The notes below the pieces were generated by a model. The model was not told the origin of the DNA and did no database searches. It saw only the letters and a list, made by a program, of their open reading frames with translations. This document shows, piece by piece, positions 55,920-64,000 of a stretch of DNA of 64,000 nt (position 1 is the first letter of the stretch; each line of letters opens with the position of its first letter). Origin of the DNA: Acidimicrobiia bacterium (GTDB lineage: Bacteria; Actinomycetota; Acidimicrobiia; IMCC26256; JAOSJM01); assembly GCA_027494165.1 (NCBI GenBank), contig JAOSJM010000001.1, positions 496,001-560,000 of the forward strand, written 5' to 3'. The position numbers were made by a program, and so were the translations under genes.

Positions 55920-57028
55920 CAGGCGTTCCCCGCCACGCTCGTGACCCCGCCGCTCCCGTCGCCCCCGCCCCGTCGGGCCTGGTTCCGCTCGAGGGCCTCC
56001 ATGCCCTCGGGCGTCCCCACGGGGTACCAGCAGGCGAACCGGTGCCCGGGCGTCGGGGCCTCGCGCAGGGGCGGTTCCTCCTCGCGGCAGCGGTCCTGCG
56101 CGTAGGCGCAGCGCGGGCTGAACCGGCAGCCCGGCGGCGGGTTCACGAGGTCGGGTGGGCGACCGCTGATGGCGGCCAGGCGGGTGTGGCTGCGGTCGGT
56201 GATCCGCGGGATCGACTGCAGCAGGGCCTCGGTGTAGGGCATGCGGACCTCGGAGAAGAGGGCGGCCGTGGGGGCCTTCTCGACGATCTTCCCGGCGTAC
56301 ATGACGGCGATGTCGTCGGCCCGACCGGCGACGACGCCGAGGTCGTGGGTGACGAGGATCATGGCCATGTACCGCTCGCTCTGCTGCTGCTGGAGCAGGT
56401 CGAGGATCTGGGCCTGCACGGTGACGTCGAGCGCCGTGGTGGGCTCGTCCGCGAAGAGCAGGCGCGGGCCGCACGCCAGGGCGATGGCGATGGTGACCCG
56501 CTGGCGCATGCCGCCCGAGAGCTGGTGCGGGTACTCGCGCATGCGTCGCTCGGGCTCGGGGATCCCGACCGACTGCAACAGGGCCACCGCCGTCTCCTCG
56601 GCGTAGCGGCGGGAGATGTCGAGGTGGTGGAGCAGCGACTCGGTGATCTGGCGGCCGATCCGCATCACGGGGTTGAGGGAGGTCATCGGGTCCTGGAACA
56701 CCATGGCCATCTTCGAGCCCCACAGCGACCGCATCCGGCGGGCGGGGAGACCGAGGGTCTCCTGTCCCTGGAAGCGGATCGACCCCTCGCGGACGACGTT
56801 GCGCTTGGGGAGCAGGCCCATGATCGAGCGTGAGAGCACGGTCTTGCCCGACCCGGATTCGCCGACGATCCCGAGGGTCTTGCCGAGGTCGAGGGAGAAC
56901 GACACCCCGTCGACCGCCCGGACCAGCCCCCGGTCGGTGCGGAAGTGGGTCACGAGGCCCCGGACCTCGAGCAGGGGTTCGGGGCCCGGCTCGGGCTGGA
57001 ACCGTTCGGCGCCGTCGGCCGCGCTCAC
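55919..57028 (-). CDS. dppD: peptide ABC transporter ATPase, DppD/OppD-like
   Basis: A 369-residue ATPase: [17 protein letters not shown] (Walker A), [12 protein letters not shown] (Q-loop), [19 protein letters not shown] (signature), [18 protein letters not shown] (Walker B) and the C-terminal [17 protein letters not shown]. It pairs with the DppF-like protein encoded next. The GTG start overlaps the permease stop as GTGA (57025-57028). The Gly-rich tail ([16 protein letters not shown]) is longer than usual. Confidence 0.92.
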   Translation of the reverse strand: MSAADGAERFQPEPGPEPLLEVRGLVTHFRTDRGLVRAVDGVSFSLDLGKTLGIVGESGSGKTVLSRSIMGLLPKRNVVREGSIRFQGQETLGLPARRMRSLWGSKMAMVFQDPMTSLNPVMRIGRQITESLLHHLDISRRYAEETAVALLQSVGIPEPERRMREYPHQLSGGMRQRVTIAIALACGPRLLFADEPTTALDVTVQAQILDLLQQQQSERYMAMILVTHDLGVVAGRADDIAVMYAGKIVEKAPTAALFSEVRMPYTEALLQSIPRITDRSHTRLAAISGRPPDLVNPPPGCRFSPRCAYAQDRCREEEPPLREAPTPGHRFACWYPVGTPEGMEALERNQARRGGGDGSGGVTSVAGNA

Positions 57029-57981
57029 AGGGCACCCTCCTTGACGTCGAAGAACGCCCGCAGCTTGTCACCGGCCAGGTTGAACGCCAGCACCGTGAGG
57101 AACATCGCGATCGAGGGGACGAGGGCCACGTGCGGCGCCGGGTCCTTGACGAGGAGCATGTCCTTGCCCTCGACGATCATCCCTCCCCAGGTCGGGGTGG
57201 GGGCCTCGACGCTGAGGCCGAGGAAGGCGAGCGTGCCCTCGGCGACGACGGCGATGGCCACGACGATGAGGGCGAAGCTGGCCATCGGGATCACGACGTT
57301 GGGCAGCACCTCGCGCGCGAGCACGCGCCGGTCCCGCGCCCCGAGGGCGCGGGCCGCGAGCACGAACTCCCGCTGCGCGTACGCCAGGGTGTTGGCCCGC
57401 GCGATCCGGGCGATGGGCGGGACGGCGAGGATGCCGATGGCGAGGACGATCCAGTGGAGGTCGCGCCCGAGGAAGGTGACGAACGTCAAGGCGAGGATGA
57501 TCGCCGGGAACGAGAGCATGACGTCGGTGACGCCCATGATCGCGGTCTCGAGCCGGCCCCGGTAGTAGCCGGCCAGGAGACCGAGCGTCCCCCCGAGCAG
57601 CATCCCCAGGGCCACCGAGGCGAAGCCCACCGACAGCGAGACCCGGGCCCCGAAGACCATCCGCGAGAGCATGTCGCGCCCGAGGCGGTCGGTGCCGAGG
57701 AGGTGGTCGAGGCTCGGCGCCTCGAGCGGCTTCCCGGCGCCGGTCCGGGACGGGTCCTCGAGCGGGAGCACGCCGGCGAGGATCGCGAGGACGGCGATCA
57801 GGGCGATCCAGCCGACCGCGATCCAGAAGAGCACGCCCAGGCGGCGCTTCGCCGTCTGGGCGGCGGCGAGGCGCTCGGGGGCGACGATGGCGTCGGCGAG
57901 CTCCTCGTCGGCGGCCTCGGCGAAGATCGAGTCCGTCGGAGGGCCCTCGGAGAGCGATGGGCTAGGTGAGCGCTCGGGCAT
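57025..57981 (-). CDS. dppC: peptide ABC transporter permease, DppC-like
   Basis: About 318 residues from ATG 57981. A cytoplasmic N-terminal stretch, then a membrane helix (VLFWIAVGWIALIAVLAILAG), the DHLLGTDRLGRDMLSRMVFGARVSL segment and the ABC loop AARALGARDRRVLAREVLPN that contacts the ATPases. In the given sequence it reads on from the DppB frame without a stop, giving a single 623-codon frame; I believe this joins two genes through a one-base loss (see dppB). Its stop overlaps dppD as GTGA. Confidence 0.87.
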   Translation of the reverse strand: MPERSPSPSLSEGPPTDSIFAEAADEELADAIVAPERLAAAQTAKRRLGVLFWIAVGWIALIAVLAILAGVLPLEDPSRTGAGKPLEAPSLDHLLGTDRLGRDMLSRMVFGARVSLSVGFASVALGMLLGGTLGLLAGYYRGRLETAIMGVTDVMLSFPAIILALTFVTFLGRDLHWIVLAIGILAVPPIARIARANTLAYAQREFVLAARALGARDRRVLAREVLPNVVIPMASFALIVVAIAVVAEGTLAFLGLSVEAPTPTWGGMIVEGKDMLLVKDPAPHVALVPSIAMFLTVLAFNLAGDKLRAFFDVKEGAL

Positions 57982-58896
57982 GGCGGATCCGGGGTCGAGC
58001 ACGCCGTACAGGAGGTCCACGAGGAAGTTCACGATCACGTAGGCGGAGGCGATGACGAGCACGGAACCCTGGACCATGAGGTAGTCGCGCTTGCCGATCG
58101 ACTCGACGACCAGCCGTCCGACGCCGGGGATGGCGAAGAGCACCTCGACGACGAGGGCCCCGCCGACCAGCCGGCCGATGTTCAGCCCGGCCACGGTCAC
58201 GAGGGTGAAGGTCGAGGGCCGGAAGGCGTGGTGGAGGAGGATGCGGCGGTCGGGGATGCCCTTGGACTTCGCCATCATGATGTAGTCCTCCTGCAGCGTC
58301 GCGACCATGTCGGTGCGCAGGAGTCGCAGGTACACCGCGGCCTCGGCGACCGCGAGGGTGACCGCGGGGAGGACGAGCGAGCGCCACTTGTCGTCGCTGC
58401 GGTAGATGGCGGGGAAGACGTCGAGCTGCACCGCGAAGACGTAGATGAGCATGATCCCCAGGACGAAGTTGGGGATCGAGAGCAGCCCGAAGGCCGTGGT
58501 CGTGGACGTGCGGTCGAACCAGCCCCCGGCGCGCCGTGCCGCCAGGATCCCGAGGGGGATGGCGGCGCCGAGGGCGAAGATCTGGGCCAGCAGCATGAGC
58601 TGGATCGAGGTCGGGAGGCGCTCGCGGATGGCCTCGGAGACCGGCTGCTTCGTGACGTAGGACTTGCCGAGGTCACCGGTCAGGGCATCGGTCACCCAGT
58701 CCGCGTAGCGGACCGGGACGGGCCGGTCGAGCCCCAGCTCCTCACGCAGCTGGGCCCGGGCCTCCTCGGTCGCCGAGGGGCCCAGGATGGCCGTCTCGGG
58801 TCCCCCGGGCAGGAGGTTGAGGAGGAGGAACGTCAGGACCGAGACCGCGAAGAGGACGCCGACGAGCTGCAGGAGCTTCTTGCCGACGTAGCGCAT
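57962..58896 (-). CDS. dppB: peptide ABC transporter permease, DppB-like, one frameshift at its end
   Basis: About 311 residues, with MRYVGKKLLQLVGVLFAVSVLTFLLL, the GLDRPVPVRYADWVTDALTGDLG segment, the ATPase-contact loop AKSKGIPDRRILLHHAFRP and six helices. As given, the frame runs into dppC through LDPGSAMPERS. Restoring one C in the C-run complementary to 57991-57994 instead gives LDPRIRHARALT and a stop at 57962. LDPRIR is the usual end of DppB/OppB proteins. dppC then starts inside the last codons of dppB. The binding-protein gene lies 36 bp upstream. Confidence 0.87.
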
Positions 58897-58932
58897 CGTC
58901 CGTTCCTGCTCCGGTCCTCTCGGCCTGCGGTC

Positions 58933-60589
58933 CTAGCCCTTCCAGATCTGGTACAGGGAGACGGTGGCGCCCAGCGACCGAGCGCCCTCGCCGCCGTCGG
59001 GCAGCTCCCAGGTGACGACGTCGTGGACGTCCTCCTGCCAACCGAAGCCCGTGACCACCGGGTTGAGCCAGATGTAGGGGATGAGCTCGTTCATGCGCTC
59101 GGCGACGATCTGGTACCGGGCCTTGCGCTCCTCGAAGTCGTCGGTGGTCTGGGCGGCCCGCAGGGCGGTGTCGACCTGCTCGTCGCGCAGGCGGGCGAAG
59201 TTGAGGGCGAGGCCCTCGGTGTTCTCCGAGAGCCACCAGACCGAGTCGACGTCGGGGTCGGGGTTGCCGTACTGGCCCCAGAGGTTCACGTCGTGGTCGC
59301 CGACCAGGGCGTCGAGGATCTGCTGCGCGCTCTCGGTGGTCCTGACCTCGGCGTCGACGCCGGCCTGCTTCCACATGTCCTGGACCAGCTCGAGGATCTG
59401 GCGGTTGACCGGGTTCGTGTCGGTCCCCAGCGTGACCTTCAGCTCCTGGCCGGTCTCGGCCTCCCACTCGTCGACGAGCGCCCTGGCCCGGTCGAGGTCG
59501 TAGGGGAGGGGCTCGACGTCGGGGTGCCACTTCGAGTCGGGCGGCCAAGGGCTGTTCGTCGCCTCCCACACGCCCTCGCCGAAGGTGGCCCGGTACAGCT
59601 CGGTGTCGGTCGCGTAGGCGAGGGCCTGGCGGACCCGCACGTCGTCGAGCGGCGGCTTGGCCGTGTTGACGAGCAGGAAGGTGGTCTCCCCGGCGCCCCG
59701 GTCCTCGTGCAGGACCAGGCCGGGGGTGTCCTTCAGCGTGTTGATGTCGAGGGGTTGGGTGCTGAAGGTGACGTCGATCTCGCCGGAGATGAGGGCCTGG
59801 ATGCGGACCTGGGCGTCGGGGATGATCCGGAAGGTGACGGAGTCGAGGTAGGGGTAGCCGTCGCGCCAGTAGTCCTCGTTGCGGACGAAGGTGGTCTGGT
59901 TGTCGAGGGTGCGGCTCTGGAGCTTGAAGGGTCCGGTGCCGATGGGGTTCTGGTCGCTGTCGGGGTCGTTGAGCATGGAGGGGGCGGCGATGAAGCCGAG
60001 CTGGCAGCCGGTGGGCCGTCCGGTGAAGACGGCGGGGGAGGGCGGAGCGGGGGGCGCTGAGGTGGAGGTTCAGGGTGAGGTCGTCGACGACCTCGATGGT
60101 CTCGAGCTCGCGCAGTTGGGGGGCGGTGAGGGCCGAGGTGGCGCCGAGCTCGAGGTTGAGCTTGACGGCTTCGGCGTCGAGGGGGGTGCCGTCGTGGAAG
60201 GTGATGCCGGGGCGCAGGGTGAGGGTCCAGAGGGTGAAGTCCTCGTTGGGGACCATGGACTCGGCGAGGTAGGGCCGGGGGTCGCCGTTGGCGTCGTAGG
60301 CCATGAGGGGGTCGAAGACCGCCGAGGCCATCTGGAGGCCGGGCGCGGCGAAGCGGTTCTTGGTCGGGTTCAACCCGTCGGACTCCGCCGAGAGGCCCAC
60401 GACGAGGTCGCCGCCGGGCTGGGGCGGCCCGGCCGCCGCGGTGGTGGTGGCCCCGCCGTCCGCGCCGCCTCCCGCCCCGTCGTCGCCGCCGCCGCCACCC
60501 CCGCACGCGCCCGCCACGAGCGCCGTGACGAGTACGGCGAGGAGGAGGGTGCTCCGCGGGGCGCGTGAGCGACGAGGCCAGTGGTGCAC
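58933..60589 (-). CDS. dppA: peptide/nickel-type ABC substrate-binding lipoprotein (DppA-like), one frameshift
   Basis: About 551 residues after removing one surplus base in the G-run 60034-60038. The GTG start 60589 has GGAGGG upstream. A signal sequence (STLLLAVLVTALVAGAC) ends in a lipobox cysteine followed by a Gly/Asp/Ala-rich tether. SBP family 5 features: LVVGLSAESDGLNPTKNRF, LRPGITFHDGTPLDAEAV, NPIGTGPFKLQSRTLDNQTTF and VRVRQALAYATDTELY. It should deliver peptides or similar solutes to the DppBCDF complex encoded downstream on the same strand. Confidence 0.88.
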
Positions 60590-60614
60590 GGTGTCCCTCC
60601 GGTTCTCCCGCACG

Positions 60615-60628
60615 GTGACGGCGGTCAC
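60615..60628. promoter_or_regulatory. inverted repeat GTGAC-N4-GTCAC near the dpp start
   Basis: GTGACGGCGGTCAC lies just downstream of the -10 element proposed for the dpp operon, where a repressor could block transcription. Short, and seen once; treat as tentative. Confidence 0.3.
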
Positions 60629-60637
60629 AACGGCGGC

Positions 60638-60666
60638 ACGGTACGGTGCCCAGCCAATCCTGTCAA
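60638..60666 (-). promoter_or_regulatory. sigma-70-type promoter of the dpp operon
   Basis: On the minus strand TTGACA (60666-60661) is followed after 17 bp by TACCGT (60643-60638), matching the TTGACA / TAnnnT spacing of housekeeping promoters. It lies about 50 bp upstream of the dppA GTG. It is the clearest -35/-10 pair I noticed in the window. Confidence 0.55.
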
Positions 60667-60773
60667 ACTTGGCCAGGGTTTCCCGGATCGGTCCCGGCCA
60701 CGACCCTACCGGTCGGTAGCCCCGGCCGGGACCACGGCCCGCGGTCGTCTCGCCACGTCTCTCCCGACCCGGC

Positions 60774-62404
60774 TCAGCGATCCAGCCAGAGGGCCGCGAC
60801 GGGCATGACCCCTCCGCTCATCGGCTGCCTCGGCGCGCCGTCGGGAGCGGTGAGGTCGCCCACGCCCTTGACGTCGGAGTCGAGGATCGTGGCCCAGGTC
60901 ACGTGGTAGATCCAGATGTACGGCAGGTCCTCGGTGAGGTACCGGGCCACGTCCGCGTAGCGGGCCCGGCGCACCTCGACGTCGGCGGTCGCCCGGGCGG
61001 CCATGAGGGCCTCGTCGATGCGGGGGTCCTCGTTGCGGGCGAAGTTCGTCGCGAGGGGTGGTTGCGCGTTGGTCGAGAGCCACCACACGGCCTCGCCGTC
61101 CGGGTCGTCCGAGCCGAACTGGCGCCAGAGCTTCGCCTGGAAGCTCCCCGTGGCCGCCTCGAGGATGTGCTGGGTGAACTCCACCGTTCGGAGGTCGACC
61201 TCGATGCCGGCATCCTTCCACTGGTCCTGGAGCAACTCCATGGCCTCCTGGTACTCGGGGACCGGCGGCACGCTCATCTCGAAGCGCACCTCCTCGCCCG
61301 TGTCGGCCTCGTACTCCTCGACGAGCTCGCGGGCCCGGGCGGGGTCGTGCTGCGGGTAGTCGACCTCGGTGTGCCAGGGGGACCCGGGGTCCCACGGGCT
61401 CTCGGCCGGCTCGAGGATCCCGGAGCCGAGGAGCTCCACGTACTCCTCCGTGTCGGTGGCGTGGGCGATCGCCCGGCGGACCCGCAGATCGTCGAGGGGG
61501 GGCTCCTTCGTGTTGAGGAGGACGAAGACCTCCTCGCCGTCGACCGTGTCCTCGAGCATGGTGACGCCCTCGTCCTCGCGGAACTGGACGATGTCCTCGT
61601 CGCGGAACGTGCTCGACGTGTCGATCTCCCCGCTGCGCAGGGCCTGGTTGCGCACCTGGTTGTCGGGCACGACGCGGAAGGTGACGCGGTCGAGGTTGGG
61701 GAGGCCCTCCCGCCAGTAGTCCTCGTTGCGGACGACGGTCGTCTCCTGGTCGAGGACCCGGCGCTCCAGCACGAACGGACCGGTGCCGACCGGCTCCTGG
61801 GGCGCGCCGTCCGGGGCGTCGAGCTGCGAGGGGGCGGCCATCCAGCCCGGCTGGCCGGCGAAGTAGATGGGCAGCGTCGACCAGGGGAAGTCGGTGCGCA
61901 GCACCAGGGTGCGCTCGTCGACCAGCTCAGGGGACCGGAGCCCGCGCAGCGGGTTGGAGGTCAGCGGCGAGGCCAGGTGCCCGTCGATGTTGCGCTTCAC
62001 CGCGGCGGCGTCGAGGGGGTCCCGTCGTGGAACCGGATGCCCTCGCGCACCACGAACGTCCACTCGGTGAAGTCGGCGTCGGAGCTGAACGACTCGAGGA
62101 GGTAGGGGTGGAGCTCGCCGTCCTCGCCCACCACGACGAGCGGGTCGAAGATCGCGTGGGCCATCTGGTACCCGGGCGTGCTCCACACGCTCGACGTCGG
62201 GTTGAGCCCGTCGGTCTCGGCCTCGATCCCCATCACCAGGTGGCCGCCCCGGCGGGGACCCTCCGGGACCGTGCTGGTGGGGTCCTCCGGCCCGGAGCTC
62301 TCGCCGTCCCCGTCCCCGCTGCTGCACGCCGCGGCCACGACGATGAGGAGCACGGCGACGGCCACGAAGCAGCGCGCCGGCCGATCCGATCGCTGGTTGC
62401 CCAT
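60774..62404 (-). CDS. second peptide-type ABC substrate-binding lipoprotein, one frameshift
   Basis: About 543 residues after restoring one base in the G-run 62015-62019. ATG 62404 opens a signal sequence (VAVAVLLIVVAAAC) with a lipobox cysteine and a Ser/Asp/Gly tether. SBP family 5 motifs parallel the neighbour: LVMGIEAETDGLNPTSSVW, REGIRFHDGTP, PVGTGPFVLERRVLDQETTVV and LRVRRAIAHATDTEEY. It is a diverged paralogue of the adjacent DppA-like protein, probably giving the one permease a second ligand range. The 184-bp gap to dppA holds that gene's own promoter. Confidence 0.87.
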
Positions 62405-62536
62405 GTCCCCTCCTGTACCCTTCGTCACAGTCTGGCGCGCCGGCCGCCGGGGGGCCAGGGTCGCTCGATCGTGCGGCGTGCGCCCGCTCGCGGGCGCCAC
62501 CGGCGGCACCGATCGGGGGGCGGGTACCGTGCGCGC

Positions 62537-62950
62537 GTGGCCGATCGCCTGCAGATCACCCGGTCGTGTGCCATCGACCCCGCCGAGCTCGAGTGGCGGT
62601 TCAGCCGGGCCGGCGGCCCCGGCGGGCAGCACGCCAACACCGCCGACACCCGCGTCGAGGTCCGCTTCGACGTCGCCCGCTCGCGCTCCCTCGGACCCCG
62701 CCAGCGGGCACGCCTGCTGGAGCGGCTCGGCCCGGTGGTCCGGGTCGTCGCGTCCGACGAGCGGTCCCAGGCCCGCAACCGGGCGCTGGCCCTCGAGCGC
62801 CTGGCGGAGCGGATCGCGGGGGCGCTGCGGATCGAGCGGCCCCGGCGCCCCACCCGTCCCGGCGCCGCCGCCCGCCGGGCCCGCCTCGACGCCAAGCGGC
62901 GGCGGGGCGAGCTGAAGCGCCGCCGGGCCCGCCCCGAGCCGGACGATTGA
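62537..62950 (+). CDS. arfB: ArfB-like peptidyl-tRNA hydrolase (ribosome rescue)
   Basis: A 137-residue protein with the release-factor GGQ motif in RAGGPGGQHANTADTRVEVRF (the GGQ loop, about residues 30-35) and a basic C-terminal tail (ARLDAKRRRGELKRRRARP) as used by ArfB/YaeJ to enter the empty mRNA channel of stalled ribosomes. It lacks the codon-recognition domain of RF1/RF2. The start is a GTG without a strong Shine-Dalgarno. It diverges from the binding-protein gene and converges on the esterase gene. Confidence 0.9.
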   Translation: MADRLQITRSCAIDPAELEWRFSRAGGPGGQHANTADTRVEVRFDVARSRSLGPRQRARLLERLGPVVRVVASDERSQARNRALALERLAERIAGALRIERPRRPTRPGAAARRARLDAKRRRGELKRRRARPEPDD

Positions 62951-62969
62951 GCTCCCAGCGACCCGCGGG

Positions 62970-64000
62970 TCAGCCGGTCGCGACCTCCGGGGGCTCGTCC
63001 ACCTCGCGCCTCACCTGCTCGAGGTGGCGCGTGTAGCACCAGGCGAGGAAGCGGTCGACGCCGTGGAGCACGTGACCGGCGCGCAGGGAGTGGAACACCT
63101 CGAAGGCGTGGTGGGCGCCGGGGATCTCGGCGAAGAGCACCGGCTGCGTCGACGCCTCGCGCAGCATCTCGGCGAACTTCCTGGCCTCCTCGACGGGGGC
63201 GAGGTTGTCGAGCGTCCCGTGGATGACGAAGAAGGGCGGGGCGTGCGGACCGACGTGGCTCATGGGTGAGGCACGGTCGTAGACCTCGGGGCTCGCCGCG
63301 AACGGGCGCTTGACCACGAGCCGTTCGAGGAACCTCGCCAGGGGGTCGCGTCGACCGCGGATCCCGTAGCGGTCGGTGAAGTCGTACACGCCGTAGAACG
63401 GCACGCAGGCGGCCACGGTCGTGTCGGCGTCCTCGAAGCCCGGCTGGTAGGCGGGGTCGCCGGGGGTGAGCGCCAGCATCGAGGACAGGTGACCGCCCGC
63501 CGATCCGCCGGTGACCACGACGAAGTCCGGGTCCCCTCCGTACTCGGCGACGTGCTCGCGCACCCAACGGAGGGCCAGCTTGCAGTCGACGAGGTGGTCG
63601 GGCCAGGTGGCCCGGGGGCTGCGCCGGTAGTTGGCGGCGACGCACACCCAGCCCGATGCGGCGAGGTCGAGCATCAGGGGGAGCGCCTGCTGGCCCTTGT
63701 CGCCGATCACCCACCCGCCCCCGTGGATCTGGAGGAGGACGGGCCGGCGTTCGCCGGCGGGCACCTTCGCGACGTACACGTCGAGGCGGTGCCGGCGCCC
63801 CGCCCCCGGCGCGTACGGGACCTGGCGGATCCGCCGCACCCGGCCGTCGCGCAGCAGCAGGGGCAGGAAGAGCTGGGCCCGGGAGGGGCGCCGGCCGAGC
63901 CGGGCGCGGATCCGGGGGTCGATGCGGTCCTCGAAGTCGGGACCGAGCCCCTCGCGCAGCGCGTCCTCGACGACCACGCGGGCTCGCCGGGAGATGACGA
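62970..64000 (-). CDS. hormone-sensitive-lipase-type alpha/beta hydrolase (5' end beyond window)
   Basis: At least 335 residues: the oxyanion motif HGGGW, nucleophile motif GGSAGGH, an aspartate in HGTLDNLAP and a histidine in GAHHAFEVF, the complete set for HSL-family esterases and lipases. A GTG at 63977 could start it, but the frame stays open to the window edge (VISRRARVVVEDALREG), so the true start may lie outside. Substrate unknown; a short- or medium-chain ester is typical. Its stop is 19 bp from the ArfB stop, on the opposite strand. Confidence 0.86.
   Translation of the reverse strand, partial: VISRRARVVVEDALREGLGPDFEDRIDPRIRARLGRRPSRAQLFLPLLLRDGRVRRIRQVPYAPGAGRRHRLDVYVAKVPAGERRPVLLQIHGGGWVIGDKGQQALPLMLDLAASGWVCVAANYRRSPRATWPDHLVDCKLALRWVREHVAEYGGDPDFVVVTGGSAGGHLSSMLALTPGDPAYQPGFEDADTTVAACVPFYGVYDFTDRYGIRGRRDPLARFLERLVVKRPFAASPEVYDRASPMSHVGPHAPPFFVIHGTLDNLAPVEEARKFAEMLREASTQPVLFAEIPGAHHAFEVFHSLRAGHVLHGVDRFLAWCYTRHLEQVRREVDEPPEVATG

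Overview
The window is very G+C-rich DNA, with codon third positions almost always G or C, short GTGA or ATGA overlaps between neighbouring genes and many GTG starts. Together with the gene content (APS-type sulfate assimilation, many FadD/FadE/crotonase paralogues, a WS/DGAT acyltransferase, a TIGR03084-like thiol-enzyme homologue and actinobacterial-style lipoprotein transporters) this points to a free-living actinobacterium, perhaps of the Acidimicrobiia. The placement is an inference. I saw no rRNA, tRNA, CRISPR, integrase or intact insertion sequence.

Layout. (1) 0-5.9 kb: assimilatory sulfate reduction operon (sirohaem sulfite reductase, TSUP sulfur-anion permease, cysH, cysD, cysN), followed by a four-unit tandem hairpin array. 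(2) 6.1-25.2 kb: an acyl-CoA catabolism island with SDRs, an acyl-CoA ligase, an MFS transporter, three acyl-CoA dehydrogenases, a crotonase, a thiolase/DUF35 pair, two amidases and a degenerate M28-like protein. A BNR-repeat protein paired with a MoaD/ThiS-like protein and an apolipoprotein N-acyltransferase lie within it. (3) 25.4-30.3 kb: a Liv-type ABC importer with fused permeases and fused ATPases. (4) 30.5-35.7 kb: a compact, translationally coupled biosynthetic cluster: GNAT, AMP-forming ligase, PLP aminotransferase, asparagine-synthetase-like ligase lacking the glutaminase cysteine, and a free-standing carrier protein. It is the best candidate here for an undescribed system. (5) 36-38.4 kb: ECF sigma factor overlapping a membrane-anchored BNR-type sensor, bracketed by duplicated palindromic repeats. 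(6) 38.7-42.4 kb: operon of alpha/beta hydrolase, WS/DGAT and TIGR03084-like protein. (7) 42.5-52.3 kb: second acyl-CoA island (ligases, crotonases, amidase, alpha-methylacyl-CoA racemase, TetR regulator), interrupted by about 1.35 kb of atypical, decayed DNA. (8) 52.5-64 kb: Lon protease, Dpp-type peptide ABC transporter with two binding proteins, an ArfB-like release factor and an esterase cut by the window edge.

Two observations tie the window together. First, a 16-bp inverted repeat, roughly GTKAAC-N4-GTTMAC, lies in ten promoter regions, nearly all next to acyl-CoA genes, and also in front of the TetR gene. This suggests one local lipid or carboxylate catabolism regulon. Second, seventeen genes carry twenty one-base frameshifts, mostly inside short G or C runs. 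Correcting each by one base restores a whole number of codons and a full-length family protein, so most are probably residual sequencing errors. The apparent DppB-DppC fusion is one such case. Coordinates below span the corrected genes.
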